A DNA stretch of 64,000 bases, taken from the NCBI GenBank assembly GCA_037126765.1, contig JBBCBC010000030.1:4250478-4314477 (forward strand). The letters run 5' to 3'. Numbering within the stretch: the stretch's first letter is position 1; the number at the start of each line of letters is the position of its first letter. This document shows, in pieces, positions 32,990 to 45,500 of this stretch. A model generated the notes under the pieces. That model saw only the letters and a program-made list of their open reading frames with translations, searched no databases and was not told where the DNA came from. The position numbers and the translations under genes were made by a program. The stretch comes from Stenogyne calaminthoides (taxonomy: Eukaryota; Streptophyta; Magnoliopsida; Lamiales; Lamiaceae).

Positions 32990-35178
32990 ATGGGGAGGAG
33001 TGGTGGTGTGGGTTTAGCGGTTGTATCAGCGGCGGCACCGACGGTGGTGCCCGCGGCGGTGAGTGGCGGTGGTGGTTTGGACAGAGACGAACAATGGAGG
33101 AGGTTTGACAATTCAGTGAGTGCTGTGTCGTTTGGGTTCGTTGCAACCGCTATACTCATTTCTATGTTTCTTATCATGGCCATTTTTGAGAGGTTTCTCC
33201 GGCATAGGTCGTCGGAGGCCGGCGGCGGCGGCGATTCAGGTGGCGGCGAGGGGAATTTGAGAAAACTAGACTTTCCTTCTCCTAAGGTACACTGTTTTTC
33301 ACCCAATTCATTAAAAGGTATTAGTTGTTTTACTATAAAGTATTAGTTGTTTTACTATAAAGTATTAGTTGCATAACAGAGTTTACACAAGATCAACCCA
33401 TTGTTTAATTGCTTATGATTGAGAAATCCAGTCACGATTCGTGGTGCGTTCTTCGTTTCATATCGTATTTCATTTCATCAATACACACGCATATATAATC
33501 ACGCCATCATCAAGCGTCACCGCAAAAATCGGCACATAACATTAGTGAAATTATTGTGAGTTGTGGCATTTGTTCTTTTAGGAGTAATTACAAAAGCTAG
33601 TTGACCTCCCAATAATCTTCGTTATTAAATCCTTGCTGTATTTCTACTGTAGAAAGTCCAAATTGCACAGAGTATTCTTGAGTGATTATGTGCTGTAGTG
33701 TACAATACCAAAGTTCGGAAGATCTTGTCTTTATATACGCGATTTTGTATTCGAATTTCAACTACATTTAGACAGGAATGTTATTTTCAGGGTCCCTTTT
33801 ATTCTCCATTATACTAAAAGCCATCTAAATGGCCTCCAATTTGATTACTCATGTCTGCTTGTCCCTTGATGTGCAAATTAAGTTATATCTACCTTTAGTT
33901 TAAAATATTTCATGTTGAGGTCTTTTAGGGTTATGGTTTCTCGACCTTACAATTTACATATCCTTAATCTACGAATACTATCAGAACTTTTAAGGTTAAT
34001 CATCAACCCCACCACATTAAATCCTTAGCTTGAAGAAAATCTCTCGATGATCATCTCGTATACTTTTTTATTCTCAAATGATAAATGATGGCAAATGATG
34101 GTTTCTTTCTATGCAAGAACGTGTTTATGTTGAAAACTTTCCAGTTATTACAACTTGCCAATCCATCATTCCGTTGTAGCAGTAGCTTAATATATCTTAG
34201 AAACAAAAGTAAGATGATCTGTTATTTGGTTCTCTAATTTGTGTATATATATATACTAGAAATTATTAATAATTGGTTTATGCACTATTATGAGATAACA
34301 AAGCACATGTTAGATTGTCTTAAGTGTGTATCTTTTTCCTAAATGAGCTCTAACGAAGCATCACCATCTATAATACGACCACCTTGCGTTAAAAAGACGC
34401 ATTAACATCGTTGTAATGCGCATCATATTCCCGTTTATCTTGTTGGAAATCTTCGATTGATGGATTTTTTTTGTTTTCTTGCTATTTTGAGATTTCTTGC
34501 TTTGCTTACCAGCATGAGACATCAGTTATCAGTACAGATGATATCTTCTTTTCATGGTTTTTTTTTTTTTTTTTTTCATGGGACCCTTCTTTGTCACCAC
34601 CATGTGATTATGTCCAAGACTCACCTTAAACAATCATATTGTTACTTTTCTAATCTTTTATTCTTTCAATTCTCTAAATTTGGTAGTTACCTCATTCATC
34701 GCCTAAAATTGTTAGTCTCTGCAGAATAAATTACTTTTAGTCAATTGTAACCCCACAACTTAAAGTAAAATAATTTACCATGAAAAACTAGCTATTATTC
34801 GCGGAAAGTGAAACTCGAAACGTTAGGTTAAAAAACTAGGCTCGTGAAATAATTTGTAGACAAAAACTTGAATACAACAAGTTCACCATTCAACTCAAGT
34901 GTAATTTTTAATGGTATTAGTCATTTTACTAAAAAGTATTAGTTGTTTCCACTGAATTAGTTGTTTCCACCGAAAGTATTAGTTGTGGGGACGCTTGCAG
35001 ATGGTCTCAAATTTTTATTATCCTTGTTTGATCAACACTTGTGCATCTGCAGATGACGGTTTATCCAAAAGGGGTATCGGTATTAATGCCCGGAGAGACG
35101 ACCCCTACTTTCCTTGCACATCCGGCCCCACCACCGTGCCCTCCTGAGCACATCTCCCCTGCCTACACTTCACCGTAG
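32990..35178 (+). CDS. Small single-pass membrane protein with proline-rich tail (plant-specific, unnamed)
   Basis: Two exons, 32990-33286 and 35053-35178, joined at AAG|GT and CAG|ATG in phase 0, give 140 residues. Residues 1-30 are Gly/Ala/Val-rich, then comes a charged stretch (LDRDEQWRRFDNSVSAVSFG). One membrane helix follows (FVATAILISMFLIMAIF), then ERFLRHR, a Gly-rich linker, and a conserved-looking tail (VYPKGVSVLMPGETTPTFLA, then many prolines). The start is the ATG in TGTAATGGGG, with a 5' leader rich in CTC and TTC upstream. This looks like the short plant proteins often labelled hydroxyproline-rich or transmembrane of unknown function. I infer a membrane-anchored protein. No enzymatic motif is visible. 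The 1.8-kb intron carries TATTAGTTGTTTT repeats. Confidence 0.8.
33318..33373 (+). repeat. 22-bp TATTAGTTGTTTTACTATAA tandem repeat
   Basis: About two and a half head-to-tail copies just inside the intron of the small membrane protein gene. Same core as the blocks at 10655, 34905 and 59020. Confidence 0.75.
34905..34993 (+). repeat. TATTAGTTGTTTCC repeat block
   Basis: Three to four units (GTATTAGTCATTTTACTAAA, GTATTAGTTGTTTCCACTGA and similar) in the same intron, about 60 bp before exon 2. Confidence 0.65.
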
Positions 35179-36073
35179 AGTATGTTTCAGGTACTCGATG
35201 GTTATCAATTCAACGAGACGAATAAGGAAAAACATCGATGGTTTTGTGAAAATCAGGGGAATTGATTAGGTTAAAGACCATGAATAGTTTCTGATGATTC
35301 TTGCTGATTGTATATAGCTCTCTCAATTTGAAATCATCCTTGATATGGACTTTGGGTTCTTTCCACTACATTGTACTTATTTCTGAACATTGTCTGATTG
35401 GACACTTGAGATTAATCGTAACGAGTCATTTTCTGTTTTTGTGTTTCATTTCATCATTATACTGTACATCACATATAGAATAAATAGTACGGAAGATTTA
35501 TGATAAGTGAATTTTAGAATTACAACTTATTAATTGATACAAAATAATTGTATATACATAGGTATAATTGCACTTTAATGTGCAATTTTGACTATATATG
35601 CAATTTTATTTTTACTCATTAGTAATTTGCATCAAAATTTTGTATCTATTAATAATTTTTTTTTTTTTTTTTTTGACAGAAATTAGTAATTTTTTCTAGT
35701 GGTACAAGCCATGCATGGAATTAAATTTCGCGTGGAATAAATATATGGACGCAAGTAAAATAAAATATGAAATTAAAATATTGAGAGAGAAAAAAAACAG
35801 TCATAATTTGTAGCTCTAGTGTTTGGTAATTTGCTCCTTAATTAATGGTAATCTAGGTTTTTAATAATGATTCGCAAAACAAAGAGGGACAGAACGAAGT
35901 AGATTCCAATGCTTTTGTCCAACAATTCACACATCTCAGTAAAGATACCAAATCTCCTATATGATTTTACAAAAAGCTTACACTTAAAAAATGTGTATGC
36001 ACGTAGTATTTCTTTTTCTTTTGGTCAATTAATCTCAATTTGCCTACCCCCATTTTATATAGTGAAGGGATCT
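35179..36073. other. 3' flank and AT-rich stretch
   Basis: Contains the likely 3' untranslated region of the small membrane protein gene, then AT-rich sequence with a poly-T run near 35660. No gene was seen. Confidence 0.45.
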
Positions 36074-36083
36074 ATTATTTCAA

Positions 36084-36685
36084 TTTTTTTTATTAGGCAA
36101 ACGAAATTTTATTATAACAAACGGATATAAGGGATACCCGAAAGAAACATAGTTAATTAAATAAAGATTTCAATAACCATTCGAGAATTTGAAAGTCATT
36201 CTATAAAAAAAAATATAGAGGACACCTTATCTTTTACACATACGCAACTCCATATTCTAATCTTGAGATCTTCCACCAATTTTGCACTAAAGAATATTGT
36301 GCTTTTAAAGATAATGTCTTTCCTCCATTTCCAAATTAACCACACAACTCCTAGTCATATACTCGAAGAATCTTGTTTACCTCTCTTCCCCTTAAATGAT
36401 TGAACTAAGAACAAGAGGTTAGAAACAGTGTTCGAGTTTAAAACAGTAAAATGTTGAGCCAATCTTAAATCTCCATCCAAATCGAGTAAATTTGAGGGCA
36501 CTCAAAGAACAAATTTGTTTTGCGGATTCTTCCTCAGACGAGTAGAAGACACATCTTGAAATAATGAAATGTTGCGACGTAGAAGATTAGATTTCATCGG
36601 AAGGCGATCCCACGATAATGTATAGCACAGAAGTTTAATTTTAATTGACCGAGATTGATGCTTCGTCTTGTTTCAGAGATTAGTG
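36084..36685 (-). mobile_element. 5'-truncated LINE, short copy
   Basis: Minus-strand LINE end. It retains pieces of the C-terminal zf-RVT region (WKWRKDIIFKSTIF and LVEDLKIRIW, compare WKWRNDVIFRNSAS and LEEVKVKIWS in the longer copy) and a 3' end with a TATAATAAAA-type tail. ATTATTTCAA flanks it at 36074-36083 and 36686-36695. Frameshifts and stops are present. Only the last 0.6 kb of the element remains. Confidence 0.7.
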
Positions 36686-36957
36686 ATTATTTCAAAAAAA
36701 AAATATTGAGCAGCCAAAAAAGATGTATATTTCAAAATAAAAAATGGAGTACAAGGAATATTCCCACCCTTACAACTAATTAAGTCCCCTGGATCGAAAC
36801 AGAGAACCAAGATTACAACAACTTACAACTCACAACTCACTCAAATCTAGGAACGCCAAGCCCTGAATGTAATATGACTTGCCTTAGAATATTTTATCGT
36901 CACCCATGACCATGTCTTTGCCTTGATTTTTTCGAACACTTTCCTTGATTATTTCAA

Positions 36958-39900
36958 TTGATTTTTTTTTTATCAGGAAAAAAGAGTTTTATTATAGAGA
37001 GGGTACGAGGTACCCGAGGTATGTACAAGAATTACAGGGAGCTTTCCATAATCATTCTAGGATTTGACGACCAATCACCAAAATAAAATCTATTTATCAT
37101 TTTATCTTTCACCAGGATCCAGCTCCAAATCTTCACCTTGACTTCTTCTAGGAACTTGTTGTTCGGGGAAGCCGAATTCCTAAAAATGACATCATTCCTC
37201 CATTTCCATAGCAACCAAACTACCCCTAACCAAATGCAAGTAGCAATGAGATTACCTCGTTTTCCTTTAAAGCTTCGGGTAAAGGACGATAGGTTTGAGG
37301 CAACACATGAGTTTAGGGACGTAGTGAGGTTGAGACATTTCATGACCTCCATCCAAAGTGAGTATAATCGAGGGCATTCGAAGAACACGTGACGGGCGGT
37401 TTCCTCTTCTGATAAGCACAAGACACACCTTAGGTCATCATGATGTTGTAGAACTTTTCTTCGAACAAGGTTATCTTTTGTTGGAAGGCGATTCCATAAG
37501 AGCCTCCAAGCATGGCCCGCCACTTTGAGTGGTGCAAATTTGTTCCAAATGACTCTGAATCCAGTTTCCAAAACTTCGGGTAGTTGAACCGCCTCTTGTC
37601 TAGCCACAAGCAAGTCATAAGCTTCTTTTGTAGTATAAAAACCATTTGTAGATGATTTCCACTTTCATTTATCCAGCTCTCCGGGCTTTGATGCAAACCT
37701 GTTTAACAAAGAGATAAGAGAGCTTAGCATATTCAATTCCGGCTCAAGCAGATTACGACTCCATTTCCAATCCCATACCCAATATTCCCCATGCCAAACT
37801 AACATAGAGCCCACTCTACCCCCTTTCTCAAGATTCAATTCATATAAATCTACAAATTTATGCTTTAGAGGTTCCTCCCCGACCCACACATCCCCCAAAA
37901 AAGACGTAAAATTCCCATCGCCCATCACCCTCTCCAAATTCCTATTAAACCCAACCCCCATCAGGCCCCACAATAATTTTAACTATTTCTCTCCACCACC
38001 CCGACATTCTCCCTAATCTCCCTCGTGACACTGGCTCATACCCCCCTCCCTGAATATCCCCATACTTAGACTCTAGAACCTTCACCCACAGATTCCCCTT
38101 CTCACTCATAAACCTCCACATCCATTTTCCTAATAACACTATATTAAATTGCTCAAGATCCCTAACCTCCAGACCCCCCAAAAGTTTTGATTTGCATATA
38201 GTGTTCCATTTACCCATGGAATCTTTTTGAAGCTCTCACCACCCCCCAAAGAAAATTTTGTTGAAGACACACAATTTCTCTCAATGTTTTTTTCGAATTC
38301 GGTAGAAGGACATGTAATAAATAGGTATTGACGAGAGCACCGAGTTCAAAAGAGTGATTCTGCCCCCAAAAGAGATCTTGACATCCTCCCATTTCTTTAG
38401 TCTGCTCTTGATTTTATTCACAACACCTGACCAATCCGATGTACACTTGCTTCTAATACCGACTTTCACCCCAAGATAAGAAAATAGAATTTTACCCGTC
38501 TTGCACTCTAAAAGATCAGCCATGTCGTTAAGCCGTACCGGATCGACATTAACTCGCATAATGCTGCATTTTTCAAAATTGACTTTCCAACCTGACACCA
38601 GCTCCATGTTCCTCAGGATTCGTCTCATAACTCTGGGATTTTCCATACTTGCTTCTCCCATGAATATAGTGTCATCGGCGAACTGGAGGTGGGAGATTCT
38701 GACCTTGTTTCCACCAATTTCAGTTGCCCGGAAGATCCCCAAATTAGTAGCACGGTTAAGTAATAAGCTGAGGCCCTCAGCGGCTATTAAGAATAGAAAC
38801 GGGGAAAGCGGGTCCCCCTGACGAAGGCCTCTCTCAAGCTTGAAATCACCCGAAGGGCTTCCGTTCACGAGAACCGAAGCCGATGCTGTCTTGACACACT
38901 CCATAATCCAGCCCCTCCACTTCTGGTGAAAATCGAAATTCACCATCATAGACTCAATATAGTCCCAATCAACTGAATCATAGGCCTTGGCAAAGTCGAC
39001 CTTGAAAAAAATTCTCTCCTTCTTCTTCTTCTTTGCCTCATCAATAGCTTCATTTAACACCGAGATACAATCGAGTATTTGTCTTCCCCCAACAAAGGCA
39101 CTTTGGTTCTCGGATATGATTGAGTCGAGTACACAACTCAATCTTTTGGCCAAAACTTTGGATATGATCTTGTAGAGACCAGCAATTAAAGAAATCGGTC
39201 TATAGTCATTGAGACAGACCGCCGACTCCTTTTTGGGTATGAGCACAATGAAAGATGGATTGAGTCCTTTAACAAGTCTTCCATTTTGGTGGAATTCCTC
39301 CATCAAGCACATAAAATCAGCCTTAAAAATCTTCCAAGTTGCTTTGAGAAAGCTGGAATTAAACCCGTCAGGGTCAAGGCTCTTGGAACTTTCACACGAC
39401 CAGATTGCTTCCTTCACTTCATCTTCAAGAAATGGGGAAATCAGAAATTCATTATCGAGATCCGAAATTCTTTTAGCAAACAGGTCTTGAGAAAAGCGGG
39501 GTCTACAGAAATTTTCCCGACTGAAATGCCTTTTGAAATGCTCAAATACACCTTTCTTCACCTCTTCGACCTCCTCATACCATTGCCCATCTATTTCCAC
39601 CCCCACAATTTCATTCCTCTTCCTCCTGCGATTGATACACTTATGAAACAAGCTGGAATTTTGATCCCCATCTTTGATCCATCTAACTCTTGCCTTTTAA
39701 GATAGTAACATATTCTTATGCTTGAGAGTCGAATAGAGGTTCGCCATTGATTTGTTCCTCTTTGTCACCTCGTACTCTTCTAGACCAAAAGTTTCATCAA
39801 TCATATCGAGGCTATGAATCTCACCTTTTAACTTGTCGACTTTCGAGTCAATATTACCGAACACCTGACTATTCCATTCCTTGAGATCAGCTTTAAGGAG

Positions 39901-40100
39901 TTTGAACTTTTCCTTCACCCGAAAGGTTGCCCACCCTTCAACTTCATAACTCTGCCATCTGTTTTTTACAAACTCCAGAAATTCAGGATGTAATAACCAG
40001 GCATCAATGCTTCTAAATGGTTTTGGCCCCCAATCTTTGACTTTGATCTCTAGAACAATCGGACAATGGTCAGAAGTCGTTCTTTTTAGGCCCATCAGAT
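36958..40100 (-). mobile_element. 5'-truncated L1-type LINE with broken ORF2
   Basis: About 3.1 kb on the minus strand. From the 5' side: the end of the endonuclease domain (39697-40095, TSDHCPIVLEI), the reverse transcriptase (38281-39651: LIPKKES, NDYRPISLI, KVDFAKAYDSVDWD, LRQGDPLSPFLFL, and the catalytic FADDT), then the thumb, and a zf-RVT region (37032-37613: CVLCLSEEETARHVFFEC). ORF2 is split into at least five frames, so it is not functional. The 3' end has a poly-A tail (poly-T at 36962). ATTATTTCAA flanks it at 36948-36957 and 40101-40110. Frames on the plus strand here are antisense shadows. Confidence 0.9.
38281..39651 (-). pseudogene. LINE reverse transcriptase fragment (456 codons)
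   Basis: The longest intact piece of the LINE ORF2. It covers the fingers and palm of the reverse transcriptase with the FADD active-site box and ends in the thumb (IKSRLKKWEDVKISFGGR). It is interrupted upstream at about 39,690 and downstream at about 38,280. It would not make a working element on its own, since the endonuclease is truncated. Confidence 0.9.
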
Positions 40101-40110
40101 ATTATTTCAA

Positions 40111-40469
40111 AGACCGAGATTTGGGTTGATTAAAAGAAGGTTATAAATGGAAAAAATTAGAAAGATAATGTATAGCAAAGACCGAGATTAGTGATTACTT
40201 ACGGAATATTGAAAGATAATCTTGAAGGCTTAAGAATTAATGATGAAGATCTTTTCTTTCAATCATCTTCTATGTCTTTAATACACGTTAAATGAAACAA
40301 GAATTGTCAAATTGATAATAAATTAGAAAATGAAATATAGCATGCAAAACCATATATAAACTCTCCAATCTCCATAAATCACTGGAGCATTTTCTAGTAA
40401 TTGTTAAATAAAATTTACAAAAAAGCATATCTTATCAAAATGCACACGGTAAATAAGGCGTCGTTTGAA
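40111..40469. other. Short gap between the LINE and the MGCCF gene
   Basis: Holds a sequence (ATAATGTATAGCA...GACCGAGATTAGTGATTA, about 40163-40196) that also occurs, with extra bases inside, at 36614-36690. The presumed 3' untranslated region of the MGCCF gene lies at the right end. Confidence 0.5.
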
Positions 40470-41153
40470 TCATAGAAAAATAAAGCACTCCAAAGAAACA
40501 ACAGGGTTCTCAAGCGTCTCAGCCTCCTCCCCCAATACGACGCCGTTATTAAATTCCGACGTCGCCGGAACCGGAATCTTCTCATCACCCGCATTCCGCC
40601 GCGCCTCCGCCTCCGCAACCCTCACCGGAGACCTCGATCTCGACCTCTTGACGGCGCCCTCCCCTGCATCCCTCTTCCGCGGCCTCAATGGCGCCACCTG
40701 GCCTTTCTTCTCCGGCGGCGGCGCCGCCACTCTTCTAGCCCCCCGCCCCCTCGCACCGCCGTGCACTCTCCGTTTCCGCGGTGGAGGCCTCTGATTAACC
40801 ACGCCGTCCTCCTCGTCATCGCCTTTCTTCTTCCCCTGCGCCGTTGCGTTCGATAAACTGTCGCTGTAACTACAGATCTCGGAAATTTCAGAAACCTCCG
40901 GGGCAATTTCGTCCTTTTCTTTCTTCAATTGAGCGGAATTTCTGTGAATCGTCGATTCAATTTCCCGATTCGCCGGCGGCGGCATTGGCGGGATCCTGTC
41001 GTCATTCTTCGAAACAATGGGGGTATCCATGAGCACTTCCTTAACGGCTTCTTCTTCGAACACTCCCGGCGGAGAGGTCGGCGGCGCTCCGTCGATAGAG
41101 GAGCCGCGCTCCGCCTCGGGACGGTGCTTTCCGGCGCTGAAACAGCAGCCCAT
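40470..41153 (-). CDS. MGCCF-type basic plant protein, predicted lipidated, function unknown
   Basis: Single exon, 227 residues. The N-terminus MGCCFSAG has Gly2, a Ser at position 6 and two Cys, so N-myristoylation plus palmitoylation and membrane attachment are likely. The middle contains an acidic-charged segment (FEEEAVKEVLMDTP), an EVSEISEICSYSDSLS stretch that could be phosphorylated, and a strongly basic Arg/Pro-rich region (RPPPRKRRVHGGARGRG, KRSRSRSPVRVAEA). The C-terminus ENPVVSLECFIFL is hydrophobic and appears to be a conserved end in related plant proteins. No catalytic domain is visible. The GC-rich coding region stands out from its AT-rich flanks. The (GA)n tract at 41228-41245 lies in the presumed leader, as a CT tract on the coding strand. 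Confidence 0.85.
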   Translation of the reverse strand: MGCCFSAGKHRPEAERGSSIDGAPPTSPPGVFEEEAVKEVLMDTPIVSKNDDRIPPMPPPANREIESTIHRNSAQLKKEKDEIAPEVSEISEICSYSDSLSNATAQGKKKGDDEEDGVVNQRPPPRKRRVHGGARGRGARRVAAPPPEKKGQVAPLRPRKRDAGEGAVKRSRSRSPVRVAEAEARRNAGDEKIPVPATSEFNNGVVLGEEAETLENPVVSLECFIFL

Positions 41154-41227
41154 TTGTTTACTTGACTAAAAACAGGAATCGCGAATTCCCACAAAGAAAA
41201 TGCAATTAATCAAGAAAAGGAAATGGG

Positions 41228-41245
41228 GAGAGAGAGAGAGAGAGT
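41228..41245. repeat. GA microsatellite in the leader of the MGCCF gene
   Basis: (GA)n on the plus strand, about 75 bp upstream of the start codon. CT-rich leaders are common in plant genes. Confidence 0.8.
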
Positions 41246-41426
41246 GGTGTGTGTTGTGAAAACAGAAAAGTGAAGTTGGAATGGAATGGAATAGGATTAG
41301 TGGTGTTCCCGCGTGCTCTACTCAATTTTTCCTTTTTTGCAAGAATTGCATGTTCTAATATAGCCCACCTCTCCTCAATCATTAATAACAAAACTCTAAT
41401 TTAATGCACACAAACGAGATTTTAGG

Positions 41427-42294
41427 AAGAGATGTTAATCCGGCCTAAATTTAAATGGGTACCCGCTTAAAACTATTATATCGCGAGGTTAGGAAAGAAT
41501 GGGAGACTGCTTAAAATCGGGGTCTTTTTGGTTCGACCGATTAAATTTCATGAGCTAAATCCAAATTAATTTAAATTAAGCAAACGGGTCAGCCCGTTTA
41601 TATTTATATATACTCAAATTTTTTAATTTTTTTTTATTTTCTAATTTTTCAATTAATTTTTTTTAAAAGTTTTTTCACAAATTTAAATAAGGCAAAAATC
41701 AATTATGGCCAATCAATTACAAATTAAATATTTCTATTTGATTTAGTCAATTAATAATTAATCCTCTCCAATTCAATATTTTTTAACAGTTTTGAATTTC
41801 TATTGAATTGAATAAATAAGTAAAATATTAATTCAATATAAAATAATAATATAATATTTTTATAAATTCTATTATGAAATTTGTTCATAATATGAAAATG
41901 ATATCATTATAATTATAAATTAATATTATGGTATTAATTTATAAATGTGATGATACAAATTTTATATTATTAACTAATTTCATGGGAACTTTGCTCAATT
42001 ATGTTATTAAAGATGATGGGAACTAATTTTATATTTTGAACATTTATTATTAAAGATAATGGGGCAGTCTGGATCGAATTTTTGTCATTATGTAATGTTA
42101 ATGTTTGAACATTTTTTTTTAATTTTTTTTCGAGCCCGTTAGGTGACCTGCTTTAGCCCCGTAGAACCCGCCAGGGATAGGTTAGATCTCAACTATTAGA
42201 GGTCTTTAAAATGAACCGCTTAAGACCCGGACCATTTGACCAGAAATTTCAGAGGGCCCTAATGAGTTAGGGTTTAATTCGCTTAACATCTCTA
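41427..42294. mobile_element. hAT-type MITE with 8-bp target duplication
   Basis: Begins AAGAGATGTTAA and ends CTTAACATCTCTA, with ATTTTAGG at 41419-41426 and 42295-42302. Related to the element at 30373 by its ends and its CCCGTTTA/GGCCTA-type arms. It carries sequence (about 41881-41990) resembling the foldback MITE of NRPC2 intron 15, so another element may be nested in it. Non-coding. Confidence 0.85.
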
Positions 42295-42592
42295 ATTTTA
42301 GGGCATGTTTTCTATCTCTACAAATAGTTTTCAAAATTACTTTTTTATTTAATGCACGAAAATAAGATTTAGGACATGTTTTCGATTTATTCTAGAAACT
42401 GTTTCATAGCATTTGAGAATTGAGAACACATTTTTATATGAGTAGTTCCATAAACATAAGAAAAAATCATCTTTGTCTTCGATGAGTACAAATTATTATC
42501 TCTAAAAAGTGTGTCAAAATAAGTGTTGCATGTACATGTGGATGTTTTCGAATCAAACTCCACGGATTTGTTTCCAACCTCTGTTACGTAGG

Positions 42593-45500
42593 TAGAGTTG
42601 CCCATCCGAACCGAACCGACGCGGTTATAACTGAATCGAGAACCGGAACAGGATTTAACCGAATCGAAACCGTGTATTACACGGCCCGGTTCCGCCCGAT
42701 TCCTATTCCTTCAAATCAGAATCATTCAACCGCGCCGTTCCACCGTTCAACCGGCGTTCCGCGGTTCCGAACCGTTTATGACCGTTGCAAACCGGATTTG
42801 CCCGTTGAACCGGGCGGTTCCATCCGAAGCGTTCAACCGTGAACCGCCGGTTCTAGTCTTTTTTTTATTATTATTTAATGGTTGAGATTGAGTCAAATGT
42901 TACCGTTTTTTGATCCAATGGTCAAGATTCAATATGAAATGTTACCGTTTTTTTTGTTTTTTTTTTAATTTTCTCAAACTCTATAAATACCCCTTCATTT
43001 GTATTCATTTTCTTGCACCAACTTGATCCAAATTGATCAATTCTTCTTCATCTCTCTAATTCTCTTGTTCTAACTTTATAAGCTTCATTATAATTCATAG
43101 TTCATACTTCATATATTATCTATATTGATATATTTTATACATTATAGTATATAGTTTATATTATATACACTTTACTTTATATTTTATATTACATAAAAAA
43201 AATGTCAAAAAGAGGAGGATCATCATCTTCTAGAGGAGGAAAAGAAAGAGTCTGATGACTTTCGATTTTCCTCCACCTCCTCCTCCTACTGCACAATTCA
43301 ATATTCCATGGAGTGTGGAGGAAATAGAAGCGAGTATTGGTCCCAATTATGCTGATGCCACTTTTTCAAATGAAGAATTTCAACAACCTCGTGGTGGTAC
43401 TCAAGAAAGTACTCATGGTCATGGACATGGTCCTCATGAAAACGAAGAAAATGTGGAGGAGGTCATTCCACCTCAAGGAGGAGAAAGAAGATGTAGAGTT
43501 CTTGCATCCGAAATATTCACCACTCACTTCAAAAAAATGGCAACCGATGAGGTAAATATATTTAAAGTTTATTGTAACTATTGCACTAATGTTTATCATT
43601 TTGAGAAAGGTGGTGGATATGGAACATTTAAAAAACATTTGTTGACAAAACATAAAGAAGTCTTGAGAATGACTACATCTCAAACGCAACTACGTGGATT
43701 CACGGAGTCTTCTGAAGGTGGTGAAGTAAGTAAACCTACTAGTTTATTTAGATATAATGTTAAGGTTGCTAGAAGAGAATTAACTAAACTTATTTGTTCT
43801 AAATATCTTCCTTTTCGTTTTGCAAATGATCTTCGATTTGAAAAATGGGTTACTACGGCTTATAATCCTTCGGCCAAAAAAATTTCACGGTCTTCTATTA
43901 CTCGTGAAATTGATAAAATGGCTAAAGAAATAAGAGATGAAATGACTAGCATGTTTTCTAGATTAACTCAAAAAGTTTCTATATGTTCGGATATTTGGAG
44001 TGATCATTTTCAAGAGCATAATTATATGGGCATTACTTGTCATTGGATTGATGATACGTGGACAATTCAAAAACGTTTAATTGCATATAGAGAGTTTGAT
44101 ACTGAGCATATGACCGTAAATATTGCTCTAAAAATTCGTACGGTTTTGCAAGAGTACAACATTCTTACAAAAATATTTTCAACTTCATTTGATAATGCAA
44201 GTGCTAATACGGCTAGTTTAGATGAACTTATTGCAATTGTCAACCATCAATTGGTAGTAAATTTTTTCATGTAAGATGTTTTTGTCATATTTTAAATTTG
44301 TGTGTTCAAGATGGTTTATTTTCTTTAAAAATGCATGTTGCTCCTATTAAACATGCACTTGGTTATTTGGTTAGACATCAAAAAGTTTTAAAAAGATGGA
44401 AAAGTTTTTGTGTAGTTAATAAACTTACTCCTAAAAAGTTTTCACTTGATGTTGTTACTAGATGGAACTCAACTTATAAAATTTTAAGTGCATCTTATGA
44501 GTATAGAAATGCATTATGTAATTTTTTTGCACAAGAACAATGTGGTATTACTTTATTTCCCAGTCAATTGGATTCATGTGCTACTTTATGTGAGATGTTG
44601 CAAGTTTTTAATGAAGCTACTACACAATTATCCGGTACGTATTATCCTACTTCTATTATTGCTTTAGATCAATGTGTTAGAGTTGCAATTACTCTAGATT
44701 GTAGTGATCCAAATGAAATATTATATAATTCTATTAATTCAATGAAAGTCAAATGGATGAAATATTTTTTATATATTCCCGATGTGTTTATAATTGCTAA
44801 AATACTTGATCCTAGAGTAAGAATAGATGGAGTGCAAGAATTAATTTCTATATATTATGATGCTTTATTTCCTATTACAGATGATAACACCCCTTCTCCT
44901 ATTGTGGTTGTCCAAAAATCTAAACAAGTTCTTATGAATGGTTTTAGAGAATATAAAATTCAATTTGGTCCTACTAATGGTGATTCTACTAGTGTTCGTG
45001 GTGCTACTAGTACTACTAGTGGACGTGGTGGTACTCAATCCCTTGGTCGTGGTCTTTATGGTAAATTTTTCCGTTTAGATAATTTTTTCTAAAGAACGAT
45101 ATCAACAACGTCAAAAATCGCACAATCAAATGTTTTCTTAGAAATTGAAAATTTTCTAAATACACCTTCTTTTGAGTATCAACCGAGAATTAGAAAATTT
45201 TGATATTTTAAAGTGGTGGTCGAGGAGATTAGATGCTTATCCGGTGTTGAGTATGATTGCAAAAGAGGTATATGCATGTCCCGCCTCAACCGTGAGTCGT
45301 TAAATCGAGCATTTAGCTTGAATGGACATATCTTGAATGAAAGGCGTTCAAGATTGACAGTTGAACACTTGGAAAACCAATGTTTACTTGATGATTGAGT
45401 GAAAGCCGAAGATCGAACACAAGATGAAGCTCTTAGCGCGGATTCTAGCGAAGATAGTGTGATCGATTTACACAACCGAAAACCGAAGTGAAGCTTAAAT

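Noticed and set aside
32937..33306. Minus-strand Pro/Ser-rich frames over the small membrane protein gene
   Set aside because: GC-rich coding DNA opens the opposite strand. The plus frame has a membrane helix, a proper splice site and an in-frame second exon.
38501..39705. Several plus-strand open frames of 60-139 codons
   Set aside because: They are antisense to the LINE reverse transcriptase on the minus strand, whose motifs (NDYRPISLI, FADDT) are clear.
40465..41194. Overlapping frames on both strands at the MGCCF gene
   Set aside because: Only the minus-strand 227-codon frame has a start with a lipidation signal and a sensible end. The others follow its GC-rich codons.
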